Assembly: GCA_944548615.1 (NCBI GenBank)
Contig: OX155961.1
Coordinates: 15,170,550 to 15,234,549 of the forward strand
Direction of reading: 5' to 3'
Source: Micropterix aruncella
Taxonomy: Eukaryota; Arthropoda; Insecta; Lepidoptera; Micropterigidae
Length of the DNA: 64,000 nucleotides
Positions 45,011 to 56,529 of the stretch are shown here, one piece after another. Within the stretch, counting starts at the first letter, position 1, and each line of letters opens with the position of its first letter. The notes below the pieces were generated by a model. It had not been told where the DNA came from, made no database searches, and saw only the letters and a list, made by a program, of their open reading frames with translations. Position numbers and translations under genes: made by a program.

Positions 45011-46578
45011 TGTGCCGGCAAATCGTCGGGACTTCTTTAAGTCTCGGGATGGGTCGGTTAAGTACACACACCGCGGCAGTTCTGCGATGGTTGTCGCAGA
45101 CTAGTTGGTGGAATGCCTCAATATTGTGGTCGAGGGTCCACAGGCTGCCGTCGCGATCGGCCAGATCAACGACGGGAAGAAACGAAATTTTAGTTCGTTC
45201 GTTTCGACGGCGATCCTGTCAGTCACCGTACAGTTTCCGTGTGGTTCGAAACTGTGGCAGTTGGGTATGAGCCGGGTGTAAATCCGGTCACAGTTGTTCC
45301 CAGTTTTGATGTGGATTTTGCTCGCTGAAGTTCTTTGCCCAATAAATCTAAATTATTGGCTTTGTTGTGGCAGTCGTAGGTACATGTGATGCAGTTTTAA
45401 TACAAAAACGCTCACCTTGGTCTCTCGATGAAGGGTCTTGTCGTCGCTGCAGGTCGGAGATCAACTTGAATCGGGCCGGTTATTATGCGGGATCGGTCAA
45501 GGTTTGTTCGTCGGGCGGCAGGACTCCAGATGGCTTCTCGGAGATGTTTTGGTGATATTTGCTAATAAAACTAGCGTTTTGCGGCGCAATTTCGATTTTA
45601 TTTACGAACGGTTTTTAAATAAAGCCGAACTTAAGGTTATTTTACACAAGACTAATAACCGGGTGACAGAAAGAATGTTGACAATTGTATGACGCGCACA
45701 AAGTTGATATTAGTCACTTTCATTGATGTTGACCGTACGGGCTGTTGTTAACCACTGACCCGTTCCCCTCCCGGGACCTCGGCTACCTAGCCAGCGGGTC
45801 GAGGTGGGGCTCATAGCCGTTTAATGAGGAGTGGGGATATAATTCAACGGCTCGTATTGCTACGATTGGCCGGCTTAATGAGCTTAGTCATTAAGAGGCT
45901 TGGCCGTGTTTTCGATATTGACCGATAGTGGTCGCTTATATTTCTAATTTATATTTCTATTTCTAAAACATATTTATAATTCTTAAAATTATACATTATG
46001 AAGCTTAATTATTAATCAAAACATACATTAATGAGATTGATAGTAATAATGGTATTCTACGGTATATTATAAGAGCCTATTTTAATGTACATATCTTCTT
46101 TTATATTTTAATCCTACTTTACTAACGCTTCCACTTAGAAATAAGCGAATAATCTTAAAGGTTTTTTAATATAAGTAAACAATATATATACAAAGATAGT
46201 TTTGCAGGTCCAGTGATCCGTTATGCAAATCTGAAGCACATGAACAGTAGTAAGCAGGCGTGGATGTCGCAACACGTTTGTTTTGGAATTTACCGTAACC
46301 TATCGTTATAAGACTTGCTAATGAGCACAGCTGGCGTTTCCGTATTAGAAAGCAAAAATTTTATGAAATGCACTTAGGAACTGTTTCCTTAATTAGGTTT
46401 TCAGTGTCCCGAGTCGTTAAGCCTAAAGGTGTGATTTCATTAATGGATTTTGGTTACAACACAATTTTGTTCTGAAAGATATTATTCTAGATATATTATT
46501 TTTATTCAAGAAAGACATTTTGACCTTTTTAGAAGTGTCGTTTCTTTTTTATTTATTTTTTTTATTCCTAACGCGACA
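45011..46578 (-). repeat. 5' LTR of the BEL/Pao element
   Basis: Partner of 37668-39235, same length and, by eye, same sequence. It lies upstream of gag on the minus strand, so it should hold the promoter. Confidence 0.95.
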
Positions 46579-46583
46579 CTGTT

Positions 46584-47695
46584 TTTTCGCAAAGCCGGTA
46601 GTATTTTTACACGACTGCCCGACAAAAAAGGAGTGTTTCTGTTCAGTGTTCATCTATGTATGTTTTCCGTTACTATATTCCGCCATAAATTCTAAACGCT
46701 TGAACCGATATAGAAGTATTTGATATTTTTAGAATCGTTATGTTATCCCGAGTGTTATAGGGTATACCCAAGTTAACTGCCCAAATATCAAGTAAGTGGT
46801 TGTCTAAATGCCTAAATGTCAATAAATTAACAAATTCGTGTTTAGTGTCAAATGAAAGGCCTGATTGAGTATTTTTCGGAATATACAAGTTTATACTTAT
46901 ATGGATAAATAAAAAAACAACAAATATTTTATAAAAAAACCGTAATCATAATAATTATAAATACAGTACTTCACTTTCTGTAATGGCAGTCGTGATTTTA
47001 TTATGATATATATTTGTTTATCTTTTTAAATATAGCCGCTCGGTCGCCAGGACCGCGCTACGCTTTTAAATACTCTTCTAACGATCTGCATAATTCAGAA
47101 AATCTCAATTTTTGATTTGGATAGGGCCAACTTCACGGACTTCGCAGCGGCGTCTTACAAACGCGCCGACCGAACCGGCAAATAGATAAACGAGAAGAAA
47201 CAACATCGCAAAAAACGCTGTCCCCGCTCGACATCAAACTACGTTTGATAGACTAAGAATAGGTAGAGTATACCACTGTCAGAGATCAGATTCTTGGCCC
47301 CGTATTGTTTTACTTCTATCGTCGATCTATGTGAGACCTCGTACGCGCTATCTCTCCCGGACTTACCCTATTAGCGGATTGTATTGTTATTGCTGTACAA
47401 TCACGCTTCGGATCGTTCTGTCCATGTCCCGAGAGCTCAGATTGCTTCGTTTTCTTGTAATTCTAAATGCAGTGGCATCTCGTAGGCATGAGTTGACTGA
47501 TTTTATCCGGTAATAACTCTTACAAGCTTAGTGGTGATACCTCGCAAACAACTGAATTCTTCGACAGTTTTAATCGTGAGTACAGTAAACTAATGTATTT
47601 TTAAAAATATTGTCCCATTTATACAACTAAAAAAAAATAGTTTGTAACACCTCAAGATTTTACCGGCAAGCAGACAAGCTCTCCCCTTCCCCGCG
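46584..47695. other. Intergenic DNA, no supported gene
   Basis: No element end, coding signal or RNA gene that I can support. Confidence 0.35.
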
Positions 47696-47699
47696 CCAC

Positions 47700-47990
47700 C
47701 CTTTTTATGAATCACACTGCTTGCTTGACCGTTCAGGGTTCTACGTTTCAAATTTCAAGTTAATCGCTCAAGGTCACCTTCCCTTAAAAACGGCACGATG
47801 GCCACACGATTGCAATGATCCCTTTCTATGAATCACACTGCTTACGTGACCCTTCCGGAGTCTACAGTATAAATTTAAAGTCAATCGCCCAAGGTCACCA
47901 TCGCTTAAAAACGGCACGTTGGCCACCCGATTGCAATTATCCCTTTTTATGAATCACACTGTTCACTTGACCCCTAAAGAGTCTACGTCG
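47700..47990. repeat. 121-bp tandem repeat, about 2.4 copies
   Basis: TGAATCACACTG starts at 47708, 47829 and 47950. Each is preceded by a CCCTTTTTA-like word and, in the first two units, followed by CGCTCAAGGTCACC / CGCCCAAGGTCACC and AAAACGGCACG. The copies differ at roughly one base in eight, so it is an old duplication. Confidence 0.85.
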
Positions 47991-48317
47991 GTGGGTAGGC
48001 CGGTTAAGTATAAACATCTCGTGAACGAAGCTATTCAGTTTTTTCTATGCCCTGAAATCCTTGCTTTTTGGCCTATACTAAGCGTCACAAAATGCGGTTT
48101 GGAGGGCCGCATTATAAAATACCTCGTATGCAACTTTATCAGTGAGTTTTAATAGGTATGGTATACAAAAAAGAACGCATTTTAATTTATTCAATAAATA
48201 TCAAATTACAAAAAAACATTGTGAGAAATTTGTGGATGTTGGTTTTCACTAACTAACACATTATTATTAACTTTAATATTTGTTGATATAGGTACTAGAC
48301 TTATCAGAGGGAAATCT

Positions 48318-48697
48318 GTCAAAATACTTCGCTGCGACCTTCTATCCGTCGCCAGTGGCGTCGCACGTTATTTTATTTGTATTTTATCGTCAATGTAAAA
48401 ATTGTACATATTTCGTACTTGAGGGTACATTTTTAAATTTAGAGGTCCGATCTGCGGGCCGCAAAAAGTAAGGTCGCGGGCCGCATGCGTCGTCTTGTCA
48501 AAATACTTCGCTGCGACCTTCTATCCATCGCCAGTGGCGTTACACGTTATTTTATTTGTATTTTATCGTCAATGTAAAAATTGTGCATATTTCGTATTTG
48601 AGGGTACATTTTTAAATTTAGAGGCCCAATCCGCGGGCCGCAAAAAGTAAGGTCGCGGGCCGCATGCGGCCCGCGGGCCTCGTGTCGGACAGCCCTG
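48318..48697. mobile_element. hAT-type transposon end with 179-bp direct duplication
   Basis: GTCAAAATACTTCGCTGCGA starts at 48318 and again at 48497. Both units run to the GGTCGCGGGCCGCATGCG motif. The second continues with GCCCGCGGGCCTCGTGTCGG and ends ACAGCCCTG, whose complement CAGGGCTGT is a hAT-like terminus. GCGGCCCGCGGGCC-type ends are typical of Charlie/Buster-like hAT elements. A related fragment is at 57836. No transposase remains. Confidence 0.6.
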
Positions 48698-49056
48698 AAT
48701 TAAACCATCGCTAGCATTGCACAGAAACTGATATAACACGCATCTCTCGACTGGGTTAGCTAGCATGTGAGGTAAATCTGGTATATTATAGTACATACTC
48801 GGGCATGTGACGTGAGGCGACACGACAATAGCTGGCGACCGCAACGTCGGCGAAATTTCAATAGAGCTCGAATGCCAACACTCCAGTCAAGTGCCACAGA
48901 ATAGGTTCATTAGCAAAAACATAATACGCGCCATTGTTGCGGCGAGAGTCGAGCCTACTATACGTCGCGTTCGGGCAGGACAGGAAGACGTGAATATTTC
49001 ATTTGGTGGGTGGTATATGTATACGGGCTTAGGCCACTTGCTTGTTTTGAAATATA
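48698..49056. other. Intergenic DNA, no supported gene
   Basis: No coding signal with a recognisable domain. Confidence 0.3.
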
Positions 49057-49170
49057 TACAGGGGGCACTCAGAAAGTTTTGAGAAATAAGATGAGTTTTA
49101 ATAAACTATGTTTTATTTTTTCTCAAGCATCATCCACACAACGAAACCTTTCAAAGAATTGAAGAAAAAT
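49057..49170 (-). mobile_element. mariner terminal fragment
   Basis: ACAGGGGGCACTCAGAAAGT TTTGAG is a mariner-like terminal inverted repeat. Inside it, the minus strand has the short A/T-rich 3' segment expected after a transposase stop. The opposite end was not found. Confidence 0.5.
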
Positions 49171-50068
49171 AAATATAAAAATATATTTGTATGATAATAA
49201 TACTCCTTCTTAGCTCACACTAAAAGTTTCCTGAAGTCGCCACCCACATATTACGTAATCACCGAGGGGGAGAAGGAAGGGGTTGGAACTAAGGCTTACG
49301 CTTGATTACGTGGGGGGGGGGGGGGGTGTGCCCGTCCTGATTAAGTAATCAACTTTGGTCACCTCCTCGCATTTGTTTTGGTCTAAACCTGCACGGAAAT
49401 AACGCAGTGCCACGCCGAAGATACCCCCCCCCGCACGCGCGATGTGCGTAGATACTCCACGTGCTCGTTTGCGATTAAGTCGCCCGGGCCTGTTCCTGGA
49501 TGCGCTGCGGTCTGAAGATTGGGATTCGTAAAATAAACCAAAGAGTTTGAGATTTTGCAATTACTTTAAATTAATAAAGTATATATTGAAAAGCATTCTA
49601 GAATGTTTTTTACCACTTACCGTCTTTAAACATTTACATTTTTCGCATATTACGCCGCTGATTACGTCTGTTGACATGAGAAAGGGGGGAGGGTCCGAAA
49701 ATCCCAATATTTCACCATTTACACCAAACCAAATTGCACAGTAACTCACTTTACCGAAGCTATTCTCAAGTGTGAATGTTACCATATGTAAATTAGGGAT
49801 ACCACAACAAAAACAGGAAAAGATACCAAAACAAATGAAATTTAGATCGTTTTGAAAGAAAACATTTTTACGGGCTGAGATTTGGATCATTTTGAAAGAA
49901 ATTCATTTTAATTCCATATAATCAACCATTTTCAACTAGCGATAGATCGCGTTGAACGAAATTGGTGATTTTTGCCTCATTTTTCTAAGGTTGCCAGGTC
50001 GTTTTGGTAGTAAATAGTTTTACCAATGGATAGAACGGCCCAAAACGTACCGATTAATAAATTAATAG
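49171..50068. other. Intergenic DNA with a G-tract
   Basis: A run of 14 Gs lies at 49313-49326. AAAGAAAATTGGATCATTTTG-like words occur twice at 49840-49900. No gene is supported. Confidence 0.35.
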
Positions 50069-50455
50069 TTAAAAAAACCACTAAAAACACGCTTTTGGGC
50101 TATGATACGATATTCACATACACACGGCTATGATACGATATTCCATCATGGAATGCCTGTGCCTATTTTCCGGCTTCATCATCAGACCTTGAAACCTAAT
50201 CGTGGTCAAAGTTCATTCCAAGACTTTTCTAACAAGTCCAAACACAGCTATGATACGATGTTCCATCATGAAGTTCCAGTTCATATGTTCCGACTCCATC
50301 ATCAGATCAGTTCGACAGTACCATATTGTATTGTCATCACAACTACATACAGCTGACAATTTTCATGACGCTACGATCCTTGGAAGATGGTTAAATTAGT
50401 TACCTTAAATTCCATTACATACAGGTCGACCTAATAAAAGCGTGTTAAAAAAAAC
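50069..50455. mobile_element. MITE with ACACGCTTTT ends and internal 120-bp repeats, copy 1
   Basis: The left end (CTAAAAACACGCTTTT, 50081-50096) mirrors AATAAAAGCGTGTTAAAAA at the right (50433-50451). Inside, GCTATGATACGA recurs at a 120-bp period (50127, 50247). Copy 2 is at 54820-55298 with the same internal repeats. There is no coding content and the superfamily is unknown. Confidence 0.7.
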
Positions 50456-50999
50456 ATGTTTGGGTCCAAAACCGATTTAGATCGTTTTGTTCGCCGACTC
50501 CTCATATGATTTTAATGATCCCCTAAAAGGCGTGGGGCCCATAGGCCCGTGCCTACTTGGCCCATTGGATAATCCGGCACTGTATAAAAACTATTGTTTG
50601 ATGAGTTTCTTGATGAGTTTAATTCTATACCGATTATTTAAAAAGAAATCTGAGTTACATGATATTTACAACTTATAACTACATATGTAGGTATTTGAGC
50701 GGGTGGCAGATACGCCTGAAGGGTGTGGGAGCCACTGCGATGCAAATACGTACAGTAATCCTTCAACAGTCGCCCTGACTTACCGTTAAACTCTATTATT
50801 CTCCCCTTCGTGTTCCAGACCATTAGCAGACAAGGCTGACCCAGTCGCTTGATCGCGTCTCTTCTTTGATAAACTTCCAAATGTACATCTTGTTTATACA
50901 CTCGGGAGCAATGAATCCGGGTCACCAACAAAATCCTAATATCTCAGAAATTAAGAATGCTGGTTGATTCACATAAAAAGTATTTTATAGATTATTTTA

Positions 51000-51130
51000 A
51001 TACTCTACCCTAGACAACGGCGGCTGCAACGTCACCGAAACGTCGGGTCCTACAAAATTTCACGCGGTAAATTCGTTTTCTATCCTATTTATAATGTCAA
51101 ACAACCGCGATAGTCTTCGATTTTATATTT
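51000..51130 (-). repeat. Single arm of the Penelope-like fold-back family
   Basis: TACCCTAGACAACGGCGGCT GCAACGTCACCGAAACGTCG, then TCACGCGGTAAATTCGTTTT and CAAACAACCGCGATAGTCTT match the right arm of the element at 14937-15718 over its whole length. Confidence 0.75.
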
Positions 51131-52795
51131 TAATACTACTCAATTTTTTATTTTTATTTTATTTTATTCTGGACCCAAACAGAACTACATACCATGCAAT
51201 AAAAACCTATTTAAAAGTGACAAAAATCCATTAATGTGATTCCGAATATAAAGTATACAAAATGAACGCAATATAATTTTATATTGTTTCGGCTTGAGAA
51301 TGGGGGGAATCAGGGTGGGAAGTGAGGTGAATGGAAGAGACAAAATAGAAAATGTATGTATATAAATATATTTATATTTAATTTTAGGTATGATATATAG
51401 GTATTATAATGAATATACTTCAGATAAAATTATGTCCATGAACTAAATTAAATGAAATATAATATGTATAAATGTTTTGTGATCATCTAGATAGACTCTA
51501 GATTTTTTTCTATTGAGTTCTTATAAGAGGTTTTTGATGGGTTTAATATGTCCACACTTAAAAAGTCTGTATTATATCTATGACACGCTCTGTATACAAA
51601 TGCATTGGTTTACACCACAGGGAGATGAAATAGTCGATGCGATCGAACAGGGCGGGAAGGAACATAAAATTCAATGCGCTCCAAAATCGCGTTCGCATCG
51701 ATGGAATTATTTACCAACCCATGCAAGAATACGGCATCGATCAAGACTCTACGGCTCTCCAATGACATTAACTTGTGGGCTTTTAAGGATCCCTCATGGG
51801 AGACGGGCTTAGTATCAACATAAATTACTTCAACAAAACTTCTTGGCTGCTGTAAGAGATGCCATCAAAAGGCTAAAAACAAAATAAGTATTTTTTAAAA
51901 TCGTATTACGAGTTCACCGCATATGATTTTGCTCTTGTTTCTGTTCTAACACAATAAAAAAAATAAGAATTGTTCCTGGTAATCAATATTCTTTATTAAT
52001 GTAGATATCAAATAAGCTAGTTCTCTTAAAAGGATTTAAAAGGCGAAAAAAAACATATTTTTGGTTTTGTTTTAACCTAAAGTCGAATTCTATTCATGAA
52101 TCTTTTACCGCTGAAATAGCTGATAGTCTCAGATTCTGTAAGTTTACAAAACTTACTGCTTTCCTAAGGAAACTTTGTGGGCGTTTTTCTCAAAACCATA
52201 TTTTTCAGGTTTGTGCTGGTGATAAAAAAAACTTGACGGATCGAGTTGTTGTGTAGTTGTGGTTGTAGCTGTGTCTGACAGAAGTTTATTAAATTCTATT
52301 CTATTTGAACTTAAAAAATCAGGAAAAAATGTTGTTATGCTTTTCTTTTACTAGTTAAACAAAATTTTTTGGGCGAAAATCGATTTTATTTTTTTTAATC
52401 CTTGAAAAATTATAAATTGATTAATTAAAAACATATAAAAATAACTTTGTTATTTTTTTAGTTCATCTACAAAATGCATATGAACAATTCATATCTTAGT
52501 TATTTTTTTTTGTTTCAGACAAAATTACGCTCGCTATTATATACCGCAAGCAGATACCGCCATTTCTGCAGCGGTAGAAACATTTGGAATTCAATCTCTG
52601 AAAAATAGCTTTTTTTGCTATTACAAAAAATATTTTTATCCTTTAAATGTTAATCATACTGATATAAAATATCCATGAATAGATTTCAACTTTAAGTAAA
52701 TAAAAAAAAAATGAAAACACGTTTTTTTGGCCTAGAAGGCCAAAAAAATGCTTAATGGCATCTTGCACCGTTTGAGAGATGCCATTAAGCAAAAA
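51131..52795. other. Intergenic DNA, no supported gene
   Basis: Frames at 51590-51850 are open for up to 99 codons but have no recognisable domain. The rest is AT-rich. Confidence 0.35.
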
Positions 52796-52935
52796 AAAAA
52801 CGAGGAAAACTGGCTAGAGGTGTTCGGCTACTTCACGATAATTCGCCTATGCATACAGCACTTATTGCCAAGACTGCTGTGAAGGAATGTTGGTTCTCGG
52901 AAATCTCTCACCCACCGTACAGCCCAGATGTATTA
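52796..52935 (+). pseudogene. mariner/Tc1-type transposase fragment
   Basis: The + strand encodes RGKLARGVRLLHDNSPMHTA, then LIAKTAVKECWFSEISHPPY SPD. LHDNxPxH and HPPYSPD are the second and third catalytic-aspartate blocks of mariner transposases. Nothing on either side continues the domain. Confidence 0.8.
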
Positions 52936-52964
52936 AAAAGTGAAATAACGTAATAAATATCAAT

Positions 52965-53348
52965 GAATAAAAAACTTAAACAATAAAGTCGGAACTGTCG
53001 GTATCAGTGTCATCTTGTAAATTTATTACCAAACGATTCTGGTCTCTGTTGATATATTTTTGTAAATCGCTCTTTTAGTATTTGTAGCCTATTTTCTTTA
53101 AAACTCTTTTCGTGGATGTATTTCCGCATTGAATCCCAGGTATGGATTCCTTAAATTTCGTCAGTATTTTTTGCAACTGAAGGATCCTACCCTCCATTAT
53201 CATAATGTGATGAAACGATGCGTTTCAGCACATCGACATCGAAGGCGTCCAAATTAGTCACAGGTGCCGGAACCGTTAACGTTTTCCTTGGTGTAGAAGG
53301 GAGCCCTTCTTGCAAAACCTCTTTCTTGATTTTTCCGATGGTCCTCAC
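52965..53348 (-). pseudogene. Fragment of an IS630-like DDE transposase (N-terminal DNA-binding part)
   Basis: The minus strand reads in one frame VRTIGKIKKEVLQEGLPSTP, VTNLDAFDVDVLKRIVSSHY, and after frameshifts LTKFKESIPGIQCGNTSTKR VLKKIGYKY and NRLVINLQDDTDTDSSDF. The pattern (P)..R.......D.FD...(L/I)RR......Y ... L.KIL..(I/L)G(F/Y).(Y/W) is that of the N-terminal region in insect IS630/Tc1-related transposases. The catalytic domain is absent. The 0.7-kb repeat copy C is inserted just to the right. Confidence 0.5.
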
Positions 53349-54044
53349 TGTTCCCTACTCCATGGGAGCTAACGGGCCCATGATGAGGTGGCCATGATGA
53401 CTCATGTGTTCAGGGTCGGTCACACTCACGGGTCAACACCCATCCGATGGCCTCCACGCATGGGGTGCGAACCTGGCTAGGACACTGGGTCAACCAGTCT
53501 CCCCTGGGAATCAAACCTCTGGCGCTCCTGGACGGTCTGCGCACCGAGCGGCGCAAGCCAATCGATTGTGCTCTCCGACTTACAGTCGGGGGAGTCTGGG
53601 AACTGTATTGTTTCCTATAGAGCGGGGGTGGTTGCCTACCTTACGGCGACTGCTCTTGAAATGACCATTGGCCATCCGATCCCGGTTCAGAGTCGGGCAA
53701 AGGACGTCTTGGTCCGCGATAGATTCGGTGTACACCGTTTCACCGCTTCGTAAGGGAGAGGACCGCGCAAGCGACCTCGAACTCGGAACCAATCGAGAGA
53801 CCGGAGAAATCTGGTCGCAATTGGAAGCAAGGGCGCGAGTGTCGGCCCGCCAGGTAACATTTCTGGCTATCTCGCGGTAAAGGCGTTGGTCTCTTGCGGG
53901 TTGTGGCGTAGCTAGACGTCGGATTTGTAATGTCCAAAGTCTTCTACGCTCACTGCACGGTCGATAGAACGATGAATCGTTAAAACGTCCTGCGGTGACA
54001 AGTTCGCCCGTTGTGGTTGACATCTCAATATGTTCCCTACTCCA
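53349..54044 (+). mobile_element. 0.7-kb dispersed retrotransposed repeat, copy C, with 14-bp target duplication
   Basis: TGTTCCCTACTCCA flanks the body exactly (53349-53362 and 54031-54044), leaving an element of 668 bp. It shares with the other copies AATCGATTGTGCTCTCCGAC, GGGGGAGTCTGGGAACTGTA, GCGACCTCGAACTCGGAACC and TTCGCCCGTTGTGGTTGACA at its 3' end. Confidence 0.8.
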
Positions 54045-54635
54045 GAAGTAAACGCCGTAATTTCTTGAAGTTTACTAAGATTGAGCAGAAAACCTTTTGT
54101 CGGGTCACTTTTCAGTTCGTCAAAAAATGACAAAATGTTATGTATAAGGCACCAAATCTGCGTGGTAATATCACCCTTCAAATTCAATAGCTCCAGGTTA
54201 GAAAATATGGCCTCCATTGCTCAACTGATAGGCAAGTAATTATGTTTTATCCGCGTAGCATTTTGTAATATACATATGTGGGACTCATTATTACAAAATG
54301 CCACGAGAACATTTTACTAATGACTGTTTAGAAATTAATAATGACCTATCATGTGCCATGCTATGATAATGAGTTATCTTTTAAGTACTCATTTAATAGC
54401 TCACATCACATAATTAGGTTATTATTTAATTAATCTAATTGTAAAATAATACTTAAACCAAAATATTAATAAATATAGCAATCGGTACTATAATAAATGC
54501 AGATGTATAATCAAGCAAGCGTAATTCATCGATAAACAATATCGACGTTAGCCGTATCCTTGTTGACAGCTCGGTTTATTACCCCATCGGAGCGTTCCTT
54601 TGGGTCGTACTTTACCATCGAGCGATTACTACCTG
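54045..54635. other. Intergenic DNA, no supported gene
   Basis: A minus-strand frame (54217 leftward) reads MEAIFSNLELLNLKGDITTQ but has no recognised domain and runs into the repeat insertion. The rest is AT-rich. Confidence 0.3.
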
Positions 54636-54765
54636 TTCACCAAATTAAAATCCGACTTGCGGGGAAGAAGTTTCAGACCGATGAAGAGTTTCAAGAAGCC
54701 GTTGAAGCCTATTTTGCAACTAAAGAAGAAAATTATTTTTTAAGCGAATGGAGTTGCTTTTAACG
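54636..54765 (+). pseudogene. mariner transposase C-terminal fragment
   Basis: LAGKKFQTDEEFQEAVEAYF ATKEENYFL matches the extreme C-terminal segment of mariner transposases (L..K.F.S.EE...AV..YF......(Y/F)(Y/F)L). It follows unrelated sequence and ends in a stop at 54763. Confidence 0.7.
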
Positions 54766-54819
54766 AGATGTAATATATGTATTGAACTTAACGAAGATTA
54801 TATTGAATACATTATTAGT

Positions 54820-55298
54820 TTAAAAAAAAAAACACTAAAAACACGCTTTTATAAATGCACGTGAAAACCTGCCAGTTCCTGTCTTCCGGCTTCATCCTCA
54901 GACCTTGAAACTTAATCGTGGTCAAAGTTCATTACAAGACCTTTCTATCAAGTACAAACACGGCTATGATACGATATTCCATGATGGAATGCCAGTGCTT
55001 AACTTCCGGCTTCATCATCAAACCTTGAAACCTAATCGTGGTCAAAGTTCATTCCAAGACTTTTCTAACAAGTCCAAACACAGCTATGATACGATGTTCC
55101 ATCACGAAGATCCAGTTCATATCTTCCGACTCCATCATCAGATCAGTTCGACAGTACCATATTATTGTATTGTCATCAGAACTACATACAGCTGCCAATT
55201 TTCATGACGCTACGATCCTTGGAAGATGGTTTAATTTAGTTACCTTAGATTCCATTACATAGTTACATACAGGTCGACCTAATAAAAGCGTGTTAAAA
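54820..55298. mobile_element. MITE with ACACGCTTTT ends, copy 2
   Basis: The ends AACACTAAAAACACGCTTTT and AATAAAAGCGTGTTAAAAA match copy 1 (50069-50455). The GCTATGATACGA unit recurs at 54963 and 55083, again 120 bp apart, with a further partial unit at the left. Confidence 0.7.
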
Positions 55299-55570
55299 AC
55301 AATAAGCAACGTGGTTTTATTTTTACTTTCTTTATACCTCGGGCCGGAAACTATGGACCTGACTACTTATCACCGTTTATACAATTCTGGGACTTGTGGT
55401 TTGGCAAGAGATTGGTTACATACAGGTCGACCTAATAAAAGCGTGTTAAAAACAATAAGCAAAGTGGTTTTATTTTTACTTTCTTTATACCTCGGGCCGG
55501 AAACTATGGACCTGACTACTTATCACCGTTTATACAATTCTGGGACTTGTGGTTTGGCAAGAGATTGGAC
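55263..55570. repeat. 153-bp tandem duplication containing the MITE right end
   Basis: AGGTCGACCTAATAAAAGCG starts at 55271 and 55424. Both copies continue through CTCGGGCCGGAAACTATGGA and GTGGTTTGGCAAGAGATTGG almost unchanged. The duplicated unit includes flanking DNA, so it arose after MITE insertion. Confidence 0.9.
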
Positions 55571-55639
55571 TGGAAAATGAGTGGCGATCGAAAATTTGTG
55601 TAAATTGCTTCTAACTTTCGCTGGAAAACAAATCGCGAA

Positions 55640-55990
55640 TCTTAAATATATCAGACGTGTTATCGCGGAAGCGGAAGCGTATGCGGGAGCAAAACGACGG
55701 AATACGCGGCGACAATAAATTGGAGTCCATTACGTAAAGTTTTATCGAAAAACAAACTGCACGAATGAATTTCGTCAGAATTTGACAGCGGCACCGGGGT
55801 GGCGCGGCGAGCGCAGCGGCCGCTCGTAGTTTTTGTCATCCGCGGCGGCCAAGTTCTCTTTTCCAATTACGTCGAGCGACAAACACGAATGTTTTGCTCG
55901 CTCTGGGAGATACGCACGCGGAATAGCGCACCCTATGTCGATGGAGCAGAATATCGGCGCGGGTGATTGTTGAATTCCGGATGGAATTGG
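55640..55990. other. CpG-rich patch, possible promoter or 5' untranslated exon
   Basis: The stretch is much richer in CG dinucleotides than its surroundings (for example GGTGGCGCGGCGAGCGCAGC and CGCACGCGGAATAGCGC). No convincing coding frame starts in it and none of the flanking frames has a recognised domain. It may also be an uncharacterised repeat. Confidence 0.3.
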
Positions 55991-56239
55991 AGATTATTAT
56001 TTAATAAACTAAAATAAAACGGAATTCAGGCTAAGAAACCTAATCTGAAACCTGTTTCGCTATTATTCTCTCAGGTTGTAAAGTTTATGATGATGATGAT
56101 TTGAAGTATGATTTACACCTTGTCAAACTGGATTTTCTAAAGGGCCGTGTACAACATTTTGTGAGTGTTAACGGGCCAGATTCGAATATCTATACGCATA
56201 CTGAATTGGTAATATATTTATTTAGTTATGTACATGTTT

Positions 56240-56470
56240 AAACATGTACATAACTAAGACCGTCCGACAGAGTGGAGAATTCAGCGATCAGCACCGAAGA
56301 AAACCTGGCTAAATAACACCAAAGACGACCATAAGAATCAACGATTATCGACTAGGGATGCTCGAGACGTGGCAAAAAATCGTCAAGAATGGAAGCGAAT
56401 CGTGAATGGAGTACGAGATACAGCGGCACCGACAGCAGCGTATTGGCTGCGAGGGCGACCCCCTCCCCAA
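56240..56470 (+). pseudogene. Short C-terminal remnant of a LINE polyprotein
   Basis: The + strand carries TWLNNTKDDHKNQ-like and then DARDVAQ..KNRQEWKRIVNG words across frames, as in the extreme C-terminus of insect endonuclease-RT proteins (W...I..D.......DARD...DR.EWR). Frames are broken. Confidence 0.4.
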
Positions 56471-56529
56471 TCGCCGGCTACGGAATAAATACCGGAAACT
56501 TGACATCAAGCTCCGAATACGAATTCTCC

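Larger units (their letters stand above)
37663..46583 (-). mobile_element. Complete BEL/Pao LTR retrotransposon with 5-bp target duplication
   Basis: Two 1568-bp LTRs (37668-39235 and 45011-46578) lie exactly 7343 bp apart with no indel between them. They looked identical wherever I compared them. CTGTT flanks the element at 37663-37667 and 46579-46583. On the minus strand the order is LTR, primer-binding site, gag-pol, polypurine tract, LTR. LTR ends are TG...CA. Matching LTRs and an open 1889-codon frame indicate a very recent insertion. Confidence 0.97.

Noticed and set aside
51513..51812. 99-codon + strand frame near 51.6 kb
   Set aside because: No recognised domain, homologue or splice context.
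53912..54217. Minus-strand frame starting MEAIFSNLELL as part of the IS630-like transposase
   Set aside because: After removing repeat copy C, its frame does not continue into the transposase frame, and it has no recognised domain of its own.
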